Assembly (NCBI RefSeq): GCF_000002985.6
Contig: NC_003279.8
Location: 6,758,001-6,822,000 of the forward strand
Direction of reading: 5' to 3'
DNA length: 64,000 nt
DNA from: Caenorhabditis elegans
Lineage: Eukaryota > Nematoda > Chromadorea > Rhabditida > Rhabditidae
Under the pieces are notes generated by a model that worked only from the letters and a program-made list of their open reading frames with translations, was not told the DNA's origin and searched no databases. Shown here piece after piece: positions 33,025 through 44,331 of the stretch; position 1 is the first letter of the stretch; every line of letters starts with the position of its first letter. Both the position numbers and the translations under genes were made by a program.

Positions 33025-36000
33025 ATGCGGGGAGCAGCGTCTGCCTCAGCACATACTTCTTCTGCGGCTTCCTCAACGTGGTCCACAATTCCTCACTCAC
33101 GTACACCGCCGCTTCAATCTAGTAAGCTTTGATTTAAAAATTGCAAAATGCACGTTAAATTTTCAAAAAAATTTCCTGAAAAACGAATTTTTGCTTTTTT
33201 TTGGATGAATTAATTTACTTCTCAAGATTAATTAGAATTTTTGAGATTTGCAATCTTAGATGTCGTGTAATTATATCAGACTTGCCGCTCAGCCATTTTA
33301 TAAATTTCCAGACATCGAAAAGGTGGGAGATATTGTGCGACCGTCTTCAGCGACCGCACTGCTCTCCTCTCTGTCCACCTCATCGTCAGGCATCGGTGAG
33401 TCTCTTCGGAGTCCCAGTGCCGAGATATCAATGACTTCAGAAGCGAGTACGTCTTGCGCAAGTACTCCAACAACTGCAAACACGTTGCCACCGCTTATCG
33501 AAGAGTCGTCAGTTGAGGACGAGACGGCTGACGGAGTCGGCATCGCGACTGAAAAGCTGGTGAAAAGCTTGATTGTTGTTCCGTCGCCGTCGGACACAGC
33601 TCGTGTCACGTCGGCGATTTCCAATGATACAGTGGCGAGTGGAAAGACGAACGAGGAGGATCGAAAAAGTATCGGTAAGCATTGTTTTCTCGATCGCATA
33701 GTTAGTATGTTGACCCTGTAGCTTTCAATCTGGAGCATTGTCTTCCTAATCAACTTTGCATCCTATCTATCGTTCTTATCCAATAGTTTTGTCAGTTTGT
33801 ATGACCTAAACGGAATAGTTTGTAAGTAGTTTAATTCTGTCAAAACTGTAAGATCGATCTGTTAATTTCGAAAAAAGCAGCGTCTCACAGAAAGATAGGC
33901 GGGGCACAATTTCGCATGGCACGGTTTTTCTACTGCAGTTTTGTTGATTTCTTCGATAAAGTTTCGGTTTTACTTTTTTTCGAATGAAAAATGTTTGCTA
34001 AATTGATTGTAAAAACATGAAACGTGCTCACAATCTCATGATCATTAAATTGGATATAATTTTCGTTCGAAAAAAAGAATAAAACAAGTAAAATTGTAAA
34101 TTTTGTGGAAAAAAATCAGCAAAAAACGCTGGATAACGGACGAAAAAACCATTCCGGGGAGTTGCGAAATAATGCTCACCCCTCCTTATGTTGGACGCTG
34201 CTTTTTGCGGAATTGACGGATCGATAGTTCAGTTTTTACAATAGTAGCGTCCATAAAAAATGTGTTTAAAAAATGTGGTCCTGACGGCCGAAAATTGGAA
34301 CGTTTTAAAAGTAGTTTTATTCGTTTCACGATGGTTTTTTTCCCAATAATGCACATGTTTTCTATAATCAGCAAAAAATTTTGTTTTAAGTAACGCAACA
34401 CATTATTTGATCGAAGGATAATTTGTCTGGCGAATTTTGAAAGAGGAAACAGTATATTTTAAAGGAATTTATTTAAAAAAAAAACAATATTACAATAATA
34501 ATACAGTAAAATCTAACTGAAAATATGAAGTCGGAATAAGCAAAGTAGTATTTAGGCTGAATCGATTTTTCATGCTCACTGAGCGATCGATCCGTGAATT
34601 TCGCAAAAAAGCAGAGCCCTACAGAAAGAAAGGTATAGGCTCTCCTTCTATGCGACGGTGTAATGCACTGATCGATATTCCAGTTTTGACAGTAGATTTC
34701 CATTAAATAACAGACGGTATCTTTATAAACAGGCAATCTTTTTTATTATTGATTTTCATTTTTCCTCATCCTCTAGACATTCATTTATCAATCAAAGATA
34801 AACTTGCAACTCACTTTGATCTACTGGATTTTATCCAAAGATCCACTCTCTTATACCACGAACCCGTCTCTCTGCCAGTTCTGTATGTTTTCTCTGCGCC
34901 ACAATAGAAGACGTTCCTCGATCCCTATGCATTTCTATGTGTGTGTGTAATCGCGCTCTGCTGCCAATTCAAATAATTCTAATTTTCAGTTGGTTTACTG
35001 TTTTTATTTTCAGATACCTCCGTAGACCTGATACAAGAAAGAGAAGAACAAGAAGATACTGGTGACAATCAAATATCTCAACAAAGCTCTTCTAAAGATC
35101 ACGAGTGTCCCGAAAGAGGTTTTTAAACAACTTTTAAAGAGTTTTATATATAATTTTTCAGAAGATTTGAGTATTCACGAAGAGCCAACAAATAGCCCAA
35201 CAAACGACGGAGTGCTTCCGAGTACCTCGTCCGGTATACCTGCGTCTCCTGCAGACATGACAGCGTCGTCCCGGAATCCACTTCGAAAAGTTCGATATTC
35301 ATTGAGATTACCAGCCAAAGCCGCACAAAGATTGAAAAGGATAGCGAATTTTCAGCCAGGTTCACTGAGGAGGATAGGTTAGTTGTTTGAATATATGTAA
35401 ATCTAAATTTTTATTTGTCTCAGGACTGAGTGCTCTGAAAATTTCCGACATGGATTGTTTACGGTTAGCAGACGGATCTCCCCCTCAGATTCCAGTTGCA
35501 TTAGAAGATCATATAAATATTCCGTCAACATCACAAGAAAATCCGAGAGATATACGATCATTGAGCCATCAACTTCCAATGATTCCGCCACAGCAACCAC
35601 CACCTCCACAAGTGCCTTCACATATGCTACCATCATCTACGGGACAACCAGGTCATCCTAGTCATCACATGGGTCCTCTATCTCAGCAATTACTGCCATC
35701 TGGACCCAACCAAGGGCATCACAGTTTTCAAGTTATGGTTAAGCAAGAACCACCATCACAGTTTACACCTCAACCACATCCAATGCAACAGACACCACAG
35801 CAGCAGGTACTGCCTCAATATCCACCCGGTATGCAACCACATCAAATGCATCAGATGCGTCAAATGACTGCAGAAGAATATGCACAAATGAGAGCACGAG
35901 AAGGATTCATGGCTGCCCAAATCAAACAAGAAGTTCCTAGTGGTAGTGGTCAGCCAACTCCTGTTCCCGGAACACCACAACCACAACAGATCACTCCACA

Positions 36001-39000
36001 GCCTGGTTCATTGGGGCCAATGGGATCATTGGGACCTCCAACTGCCCCACCTGGATCACAACCTATGAATCCACAACAGCAAAGGATACAGCAACAACAA
36101 CAGGCAGCTCCGTCGGCATCAAATAGCCCACTTCTTGTTAACTTACTTTCCAATCAGCAGCCACCTCAGCAACAGTACATGTATCCGGGACCATCGGCTC
36201 AAGGGCTCAGTATGCAGCAGATTGCGGCAATACAACAACAGCAGCAACATCAGCAGGTTAGTACTATTAGTTTATACGTTCATTCCAGTAAATGTTATAA
36301 TTCTTATTCACAAAATACGTGAAAAATTACAGTACCAGCAACGAATCCTTCAACAGCAACAGCAACAAGCAATGATGCAACAGCAACAACAACAAGTACA
36401 GCAGCAACAGCAGGCCCCACCACCAACTACTCCGAATCCGGGGCATCCTCAAGGATTCTTTCCGACGAATCAGGCAGGTCCGCCAGGAACTCCGGGACGC
36501 CCCATTCCTCCGTATGCAATGGGTCAACCACCTATGTATCATCAAGCTGGACCACAAGGACAGATGATTCAACGGATGAATTCTTATCCTGGTAATGCAC
36601 AGCAGTTTCGTCCGCCTCCACAGCAGTCACAACAACCGATACCACCGCAGCAGCAGCAGCAACCACCTGCGCCTCCTCAACAACTTCAACAACCACCTGT
36701 ACAGGATACTTCTGCCGTTGCGGAGCCACCAAAAAAGAAGAAGCGACCCACGAAAAAGCAGAAGGAAGCTGCAGCTGCCGCTGCATTGGAGCAACAGCAA
36801 CAACAGCAGCAGCAACAAATGCAAGCATATTATGGACAGCAGCAACAACAGCAAGAAAGAATGCAAATGATGCAGCAACAGCAACAACAAGGGCAAATGG
36901 TGCAGCAACCGGGATATCCAGGACAAGGTTATCCTGGAATGCCCCCTCCACAAGGAGCTTTTCCCCCAGGCTATCTTCCGGGAGGAGCTCAGCCAACACA
37001 ACAACAAATATGGCAGCAACAGCAACAGGTACACATTCGGAAAAAATTATTCGAATAACTCAAAAATTTTCAGTTACAACAACAACGAATGGCAATGTTC
37101 CAACAGCAGCAAGCACAAGGTCAGCAACCCGGTGGTCCACAACAACCAATGGGACAATGGCCACAACAACGACAGCTTCCTGTTCCATACCCACCTGGAA
37201 ACAATTCAACGCCGGATGCTGTAAACCAGCAGCAGAATCCGATTCCAGGAGCAACCATGCAGCACCGATTGTCTGGAGAGTTTGCACCACCACCTGTTTC
37301 GTCTGGAAAAGTACATCCACAGCAACAGCAGCAAGGATCTTTTCATCGAAGTGATTCGTCGGCAAGCGTCTACTCTGGTAGTCACACACCATTCGGACAA
37401 CAAGGTCCATCTCAATCTGAACCCACTGCAGTGCCACCAGGTCCACAACAGAATAATCCCGGTGGTAGTGGAGATATAGGAGAAAAAGCAATTGTGGATC
37501 AACTATTAAACTCTTCCGAACCTCGTAAGTTGTGTTTTCTAAAATTATTTGGAAATATTATTCATTAATGAAATATTTCAGTTGCTGATCTGGGTGATCT
37601 CGGCGACCTAGGTGATTTGGATATAGAACCAATGGATGTTCAGGATGGTCAAACACCGAGTACTTCAAATGGAGAAAGAAATGAAAGGAGCGATCGACTT
37701 GGTATGCAAATTTTTAAAATATATTTTTTAAATCATTTAGTTTAAAAATGAAAATGTATGGATTATATTTTTAGCCGCTTCGATAGAATTGGTTGTTGAT
37801 GAAGTAGCTTCTGGACGAGCTGGTGCATTTAATGCGGAGTTGGCTGCAATCGGTGAACGGCGTGGTAGTGTTCCTATTCCACTGCCAGCAGCGAGCCCAG
37901 GAGGAAGTAAGTAAATCAACGGGGTCTGAAAATGGTTCCGTGAGGACTTTCAGACCCCGGTTTGTCTGTTAAAAAAAAGAACACTGACTGACTTCTCACC
38001 GCTCTAGCTCCCTGCGTTTCAGGAAACTTGTCTCATGAGCACAACATGCGAGCACACGCGTTTCATGGAGCAAATCGAATGATTGAACCAAATGGAATTC
38101 CGTCTAACGCCATGAGGCTTGTTAATGGACATGAAGCGAAGGTAAGGGTTCATTGATGTTAGAATGCATTTTTGAAATTTTGGCTTCGTAAATTCACCGT
38201 TTTCGGAAACGACTACCAAACGAAAAAGTTCCGCATTTTTCATTACATATATGTTTTGCGATTCCTTCTTGAAGAAGACAAAAACTATTTTCCCTTACTT
38301 TTGTTGGAAGCTCCTCAACCTCGGATATTTTTGAAAAATTAGAAGTTCATGCAATCATTTTAAAAAATAAATAGCGTATTATATGCATGAAATACTATTT
38401 TTCGAACGCCTTCATGATTTTATTACTTTAAAAATTAATCTCTTATTTTCTGACAAGTGCACTCAAAATGAGCTATCGAAAATCATTATTACAAGCAATA
38501 CTAGCAACTATTACTATTATTTATACATATTTCCAAATTTAGTTAAACTATACTTTCAGACCAATGGTGCACGGCGCCAACAACAGCAGCCACCATCGTC
38601 TCAGCAACAACCACAGTCGCAGCAAGGAGGTATGATGCAGCAACAACAACAGCAGCAAATTATTAAAGGAGAGGATGAGACTAATGATGCTAAGATCATT
38701 GAATTTGCTAAAACGATCAGTGAAAAGGATAAGAAGATCAAAGCAGCGGCTGAGAGTAAAACAAAAGTTAGTAACCAATGAATACCATTCTAACATATAA
38801 AATGAAGTCTTTCATCAGTTTTCTGTTTTGTACTAACCTAGAATCCCATACCGAAACATTATTTAGTTGCAGGCAAAAGCTACGAGGAAACCACGAACAA
38901 CGAAAAAGGCAGCTCCAGCTACAATTGGAATGCCTCAACCACCTCCACCTTCGCAGATTCAACAACAAAATATGCCTATGCAGCACCAACAAATGCAACA

Positions 39001-39328
39001 ACATCCCAATGCTCAAATGATGATGCAGCAACAACATCAACATCCGGGAGCAGGTGGACATTTGCAATTGCATCCACAAATGCATATGCAGATGCTTCCA
39101 CAGCATCATCAACAGCAACAACATCATGAAGAAATGATGATGATGCATCATCAACAGCAGCAGCAACTCCAGCAACAGCAACAAATGCATCAGATGCCTC
39201 TTCATCACTTGCCACAGCAGCCGCCGCCACCATCACAGAATCCTCAAAATCCTTTACCGCAACCTCCACAAGTTATGCCTACAACGCCAACTTCAGCAGC
39301 TCCCCCACAGCCGCAATCTCAAAATTGA
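33025..39328 (+). CDS. pqn-20: Large Q-rich, low-complexity nuclear protein
   Basis: Twelve exons join in phase to 1264 residues: 33025-33121, 33312-33674, 35014-35118, 35162-35377, 35424-36256, 36333-37028, 37074-37524, 37582-37701, 37775-37906, 38023-38141, 38560-38766, 38873-39328. The N-terminus is S/T-rich; a basic patch (LRKVRYSLRLPAKAAQRLKR) ends exon 4; the body is Q/P/M/H-rich with several polyQ runs; VKQEPP and IKQEVP match the SUMO consensus psi-K-x-E. A basic KKKKRPTKKQKEAA patch could be nuclear localisation. Exon 8 encodes DLGDLGDLGDLDIEPMD, an acidic hydrophobic repeat like an activation domain. Exons 11-12 have basic segments among polyQ. I recognise no folded domain, so a transcription-cofactor role is inference. 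The symbol is from memory of locus order and is uncertain. Confidence 0.78.
33838..34692. repeat. Fold-back element in pqn-20 intron 2
   Basis: The outer ends are inverted: CTGTCAAAACTG at 33838 and CAGTTTTGACAG at 34681. Inside, one motif occurs three times: + at about 33851-33895 (GATCGATCTGTTAATTTCG..AAAAGCAGCGTC), - at about 34180-34225, and + at about 34583-34630. This gives a palindromic, partly duplicated structure of ~855 bp with no coding capacity, between exons 2 and 3. Confidence 0.65.
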
Positions 39329-40269
39329 GATTTTGAATATCACAAAAGAAGGCCAAATTGTTATGAGCGAAAAATCATTTTATCATGATTATCGATCTTT
39401 CCAATTTTTCTGTCTTATTCTTGGTTGGCTTCATGTCTTCAAATCCACCTACTCATCTCCTTTGCTCAGTTTGCTCAATGTCTTTTGTTACTGTTTTCCG
39501 GTGCTCTCTTTTAATTAAAGGTAGCTTAGTCTCATCAGAGAATACGTTTCTCAACTTGAAAAGAACAGATGTTTGCAAATTTTCCATTAATGGTCGCTCA
39601 ATTTTCAGTATTTTCAACAAAAAGCTGGACACCTTTTTATTTTTTCTAAATGTACATAATTCTGCGTTTTTGAAAAAATTGCAAATGTTCAGTAGATTTT
39701 TTTGGTGCAATGAGAAGTAGTATTCTTTGTTGAAACTTTCTTTAAACCAATCTCTATTGTGCATCTCTCTGCTGGCTCTAGTCTGTTACCGTATCCCGCT
39801 CTTTTTTTGGTTTACAAAAGTGCTAAAGTGTTTGGAATTTTCAATTGTAAATTAACCTCCCCTCGCTCTCTTCATTACCGGTTCTCTCTCTGAACTCTTT
39901 TAAATTAATATTTCCATTCTTGTGTTTTAATTTTAATTTGTATTATTATCGATTCATGATTTTTGGCTGAAAGTCTTTGTCCCACCCACCAATAATCTTG
40001 TATCATCATTCACCACCGACTTGATCCTCACCAGTTTTTCACACATTTTCCCACATCCAAAACATTTTTTTTGGTTTTCTCGAACTTTTACCACAATTGC
40101 TCAATTCACACTCACTCGTCTAACCCTCTTCATTTTGATATCTCTAACCTTAAAAATGTCTAATGATATTACTATGTGTTTTTCAATTTTTCATTCAGTG
40201 CGCGGCCTTTTCATGTGTCGAAATTTGATTTCTTATAAAATTTTTATTATACACTCATTTTTAATACAA
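39329..40269. other. Convergent spacer, pqn-20 / CCDC174-like
   Basis: AT- and T-rich on the + strand, with no coding exon; probably both 3' UTRs. Open frames of ~100-120 codons here are compositional. Confidence 0.4.
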
Positions 40270-41577
40270 TCATCTGAAGTAAGAGTCAGGCGGACGGAAC
40301 TCATCGTCTCGTTCATCCCGTTGCTTTTCGATCCACGTGGTGTAGTGCCCTTTGCCTCGATCCCATTCACGATCAGATTTCATTAGACGAGCATGCTGAA
40401 ATTGGGAAATATTGTTCTGTGAATTATAACTTTATTTCAAGCAAATAAAATAAATACTTATATAATTTTTCCTTAGAACTACTTACCCTTTCTTCCGGTG
40501 TCTCTTTCTGTCCAGGCAAAGGAATCGAATTCAAATCTATTTGTGATGCAGGGACAGCAACTGGTTCAACTATTTCAGGAACTGAAAATTTAGGTTTTTA
40601 TTTTTGAGGAGAATTTTTCGAAAAACTTACGAAGTTCGAGTCCATGTTTCGCTCTTAATTTGTTCAGTTTTTCTCTTCTTAAAATATCTCTATGTTTCTC
40701 AGTTTCCTTCTTCTTCGCCTTATCCATATCTGTCTTTTTCGACATTTCGAGAAGTTTTTCAATTTCTTCCTTTCGTTTATTTTCATTAAGTGATAGCCGC
40801 ATATGTGATGTTCCATAAACACGTTGTTCTGCAATTTTTAAGTGCAAATAATATTTAAATATTAAAAGGAAGAAGTGGAAATGAATTTACCTTCACTATG
40901 GTGATAATGTTCTGGAATTGGAGCTCTTCCAAATCCAATCGGCGCTGCTTCTTCTTGTTCTCTGTATCTCTCGCGTTCCCACGCTCTCTCCTCTTCAATT
41001 CTTCTCTTCTTTGTGCCAAAATCTACTAGAAACTCTACGGGAGTATCATCTAGATTTGCTAAAACAACGTTCCCCTCCTGCATTCTATCGTATAACTCAG
41101 ATTTTTCGCGTAATTTCTGCTGTGCTGCCATTAAACGAGCTTCGTCTTCTTCTCGCCGAACAGCTCGCTCGTTTTTCTCGATTCGCAGTTTTCTGCTTTC
41201 ATCTTTACGAGCTTGACGCTCTTTTTCTTCTTTTTTTGTACTCAGCAAATTCTGAAGTTTGCTTGTTTAAAACTTTCTAATTTTATTTAATAACCTACTG
41301 ATTTTCCCGATACATGAGTTTCTGTATGTTTTATGTGAACTTCGGAATTCAGTCGATCCTTTCGTTTGAGTAATTCATTTTTTAACTTGAACAGCGACGA
41401 AGACTGAAAAAGGATTGTATGAAATCGTTTAAAATATTTTTTTTTTAAAACCTCTCCAGTAATCAATTTCTTTGGGCCGGTTCGAACAATTCCCAGTACG
41501 TCTTTTTCAGATTTTTCCGACGGTCCTGGATGTGAATCATCTTCCTCCGTCAATTCACGTGACGCAAATGTTGCCAT
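40270..41577 (-). CDS. CCDC174-like coiled-coil nuclear protein
   Basis: Six exons (41452-41577, 41295-41403, 40891-41251, 40631-40828, 40497-40581, 40270-40395) give 334 residues. N-terminal SSLFKLKNELLKRKD corresponds to SLVDLKAELFRKQEE of human CCDC174; the central KLREKSELYDRMQEG...EFLVDFGTKK corresponds to KLEEKAKLYEKMTKG...MYLVDFTQK; the C-terminal SDREWDRGKGHYTTWIEKQRDERDDEF.PPDSYF corresponds to REWDRGK...RDPEFAPPSDYF. Much of it is a charged coiled coil. CCDC174 is a nuclear protein linked to the exon-junction complex and RNA processing. The Lys/Glu-rich middle has few other landmarks. Confidence 0.85.
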
Positions 41578-42423
41578 TTCGAAAAATGATCACATAAACG
41601 AATAAATCGATTAATTGTACAATTGCAATTATCGATAATTTCCGAGTGGTCTGCAAACACCGCCACGCACTTGTGCACATGATGCATTTGCGCTCTATCG
41701 GTCATTCGATTACGAATTTAACGCGGAGTTTTTAAGCGTTTGCTTTCTAGATTTGACATGATCTCTTGAATCCAGCCGTTTATTTATTTATATTGTTAGA
41801 AAATAACTCATCTCGTGTTTCATTTTTTGTCGCGGAGCTGTATATCTTCTATCTTCAGTATAATCTTCGCTTTGGAGGCCGTTTTGTTCCTAAAATACCT
41901 AAGTTTAGTGTTCTACCCTTTTTCTTCTCGTTTCCTCCAATAGGTCCAATGTGTTTTATCTCTCGGTTTCATTTCCTCGATTTATTGCATTTTTCTAAAA
42001 TTAACAGGTAGTTTCGGAGAATTTATCCATAAAGGGGCACTGAGTATATTTGAATTCGACTAGGCTACATTTTTCACAAATTTGGTCAACTAAAATGGAA
42101 ATGCGATAGTTCTTCTCAAGTATAATTGTTATGAATTGTTATAAATATAATTGTTTTCTGAAAATTTATGTACCTTTTATAAGAATAAGGTCCTGCCGTG
42201 GCTGAGATAGCGCTGGTACACGGAGCCTACCTAAAATGGATACGTAATACTATCGATTCACAAAAAAACTGTATATGATTAAAAATCTTAATAATTAATG
42301 TTTCAAAGTACTCCTTCGTAGCTTGTCTGTTAATTTGTTTGTTTCTGCTGCAATCTTTTCAACTGTCTAACGCCTACTATTCCAGAGCTTCTCTCTTTGA
42401 TTTCTTGACAACTCACAGTCATA
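41578..42423. promoter_or_regulatory. Divergent promoter region, CCDC174-like / KH gene
   Basis: 846 bp between divergent starts. T-rich tracts followed by AG just before 42424 may serve trans-splicing. A locally GC-richer patch (42192-42230, CCTGCCGTGGCTGAGATAGC) stands out from AT-rich surroundings; its nature is unknown. Confidence 0.4.
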
Positions 42424-43527
42424 ATGGACCCATATCAACAAGGAGGCCGTGGCGGTGGATTCCCAGCACGTGGAGGTCGTGGCGGAGGTCATGGTGGAGG
42501 ATATCCACAAGAAGGTTATGGTGCCGCTGCTGGTGGCTACGGTGGATACGATCCATACAATCCATATGGAGCCGCTGGTGGATATGGAATGTATCCAGGT
42601 CAAGGATACCCACCACAAGAAATGACTTCACCTTTGGATGCCGAGATTCAGGCAGTTTTACGAGAAATTCATTTGGAAGTAACTGGACTGGAAACCTCGG
42701 GTGATCAGTTTAGAAATGCCCGACGACTCTTAAACTCCGAGAAAGAACGTTTGGAGAACAATATTGATCCAGAATGGCTCGAAGTTGATGTGGCCAAGCC
42801 AGTTAAGGTTTGCAAGAAGATTCTTGTTCCGATTTACCGTCATCCAAACGTGGGTTATAGTTTACATTTTATCTTTTACAAAATTCAATTTTCCAGTTCA
42901 ACTTCATCGGTAAAGTTCTTGGACCGAAGGGAGCAACTCTCCAAACGCTATGCAAGACCCACAAATGTCATATTTACATTTTGGGACGTGGATCCACCAA
43001 GGATCGTGAGAAGGAGGCTGAGCTTTTGGCATCTGGAGATCCACAACACGCTCATTTCAGTGGGCCCCTTCACGTAAAGGTTGAAACTGTTGCTCCAGCA
43101 TACATTGCCTACGGACGTGTCGCTGCGGTAATTGAGGAGTTGTCAAGAATTTTGCAACCGGTAAGGAAAATAGTTTTCAGATATTGTCATTTCATTTTTG
43201 GTTTTTTGTTGTTGCATGTGTCATCCACCTTTTTACTAACAGAAATATCCAAAGTGTCGTTATTTTTTTCAGATTCATGAAGATACAACTCCGGCTCATT
43301 TGAAAAACGGCTCCGGAGATGGTGAAGAAAAGGAAGACGAAGAAAAGAAAGAAGGCGGAGAAGGTGGTGGAAGAGGTGGACGCGGTGGGCGTGGAGGATT
43401 TAGAGGAGGCTTCCGTGGAGGACGTGGAGGATTCGGTGGACCTGGTGGACCAATGGGAGGAAGAGGTGGAATGGGAGGAATGGGTGGACGAGGAAGAGGA
43501 GGCCAAGCTGCTGGGTATGCATTCTAA
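42424..43527 (+). CDS. Sam68/KHDRBS-like STAR KH-domain RNA-binding protein
   Basis: Three exons (42424-42849, 42897-43160, 43273-43527) give 314 residues. It has an RGG/Gly-Tyr-rich N-terminus (residues ~1-65), then a QUA1-like helix (LDAEIQAVLREIHLE..). The maxi-KH domain follows: KILVPIYRHPNFNFIGKVLG then PKGATLQTLCKTHKCHIYIL then GRGSTKDREKEAELLASGDP, ending AAVIEELSRILQP. This parallels Sam68 FVGKILGPQGNTIKRL..LGKGSMRDK..GDPKYAHL..AMEEVKKFLVP. The C-terminus is acidic then RGG-rich. Such proteins bind U/A-rich RNA and regulate splicing. Intron 1 splits the KH domain just before the GKVLGPKG loop. Confidence 0.9.
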
Positions 43528-44331
43528 AATATAAATTAGTTATAAAAAATAAAATTTACAAAAATTATTAAAACCAAATTTCCAAAAATTAATTCTAAAA
43601 ATTTTAATAAAATATATAAATACATGAAAACATTTGCAGATTCCGACCATACTAAAAACCCCAAAAATTCACCAAACGCTCCAAATCTGTCCAAAAATAC
43701 AATTCTCAAATATTCAACCATCCTAATCAAAAAATATTCAATATTAATGGAAACTATGCCCGAAAAACGTTTTGTTTCCTTTTTATCTTATATTTATTTT
43801 TCTTGTTTCTCTCTCTCTCTCTCTCTGCTCTTTTCTTTTTAAAATGGATCTCCATTCCTTTCTTGATTTGATCCATGATCATATCTAATTTGATAATTTA
43901 TTTTGTTGATATCTTCCAAAAAGTTTTCAAATAATTTAATCAAACGTTGAAATAAAATATGTTATTCGGGAAAATGCGTGATTGCTACTAAATTATGAAT
44001 ATAATTGCAGAAAACTACTATAAAAGTCGCGTGAATTTGCATAAGTAATTTGTTAAGGAAAAATGAAAAAAATACCTGAAAATGGGTGGGGAAAGGAATT
44101 CGGAAGTTATTTTCTCTGGAAATTTCTGAAATTCCTACAAAAATGTTAGAATTTTTAATGAATAAGATACCAAAAATGTCTTGAATTTTCCGCCTACATA
44201 TGCTCACCGAGCCCATCCTCTTTACAAAAGATAAGAGCCTCCAAAGAGCAAATAAGATAACGAAAAAACATTTTCACTTTCTTTTTCTTTCTATTTCTCT
44301 CCAAGCAATTGTTTCGGTTCATTTTTCTATA
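43528..44331. other. Spacer with TC microsatellite
   Basis: AT-rich 3' UTR and promoter DNA. A (TC)n run lies at about 43808-43827. No coding exon seen. Confidence 0.45.

Noticed and set aside
36327-39269. Long antisense Leu/Val/Ala-rich frames across the Q-rich exons
   Set aside because: They are mirror frames of CAG/CAA-rich coding DNA on the opposite strand.
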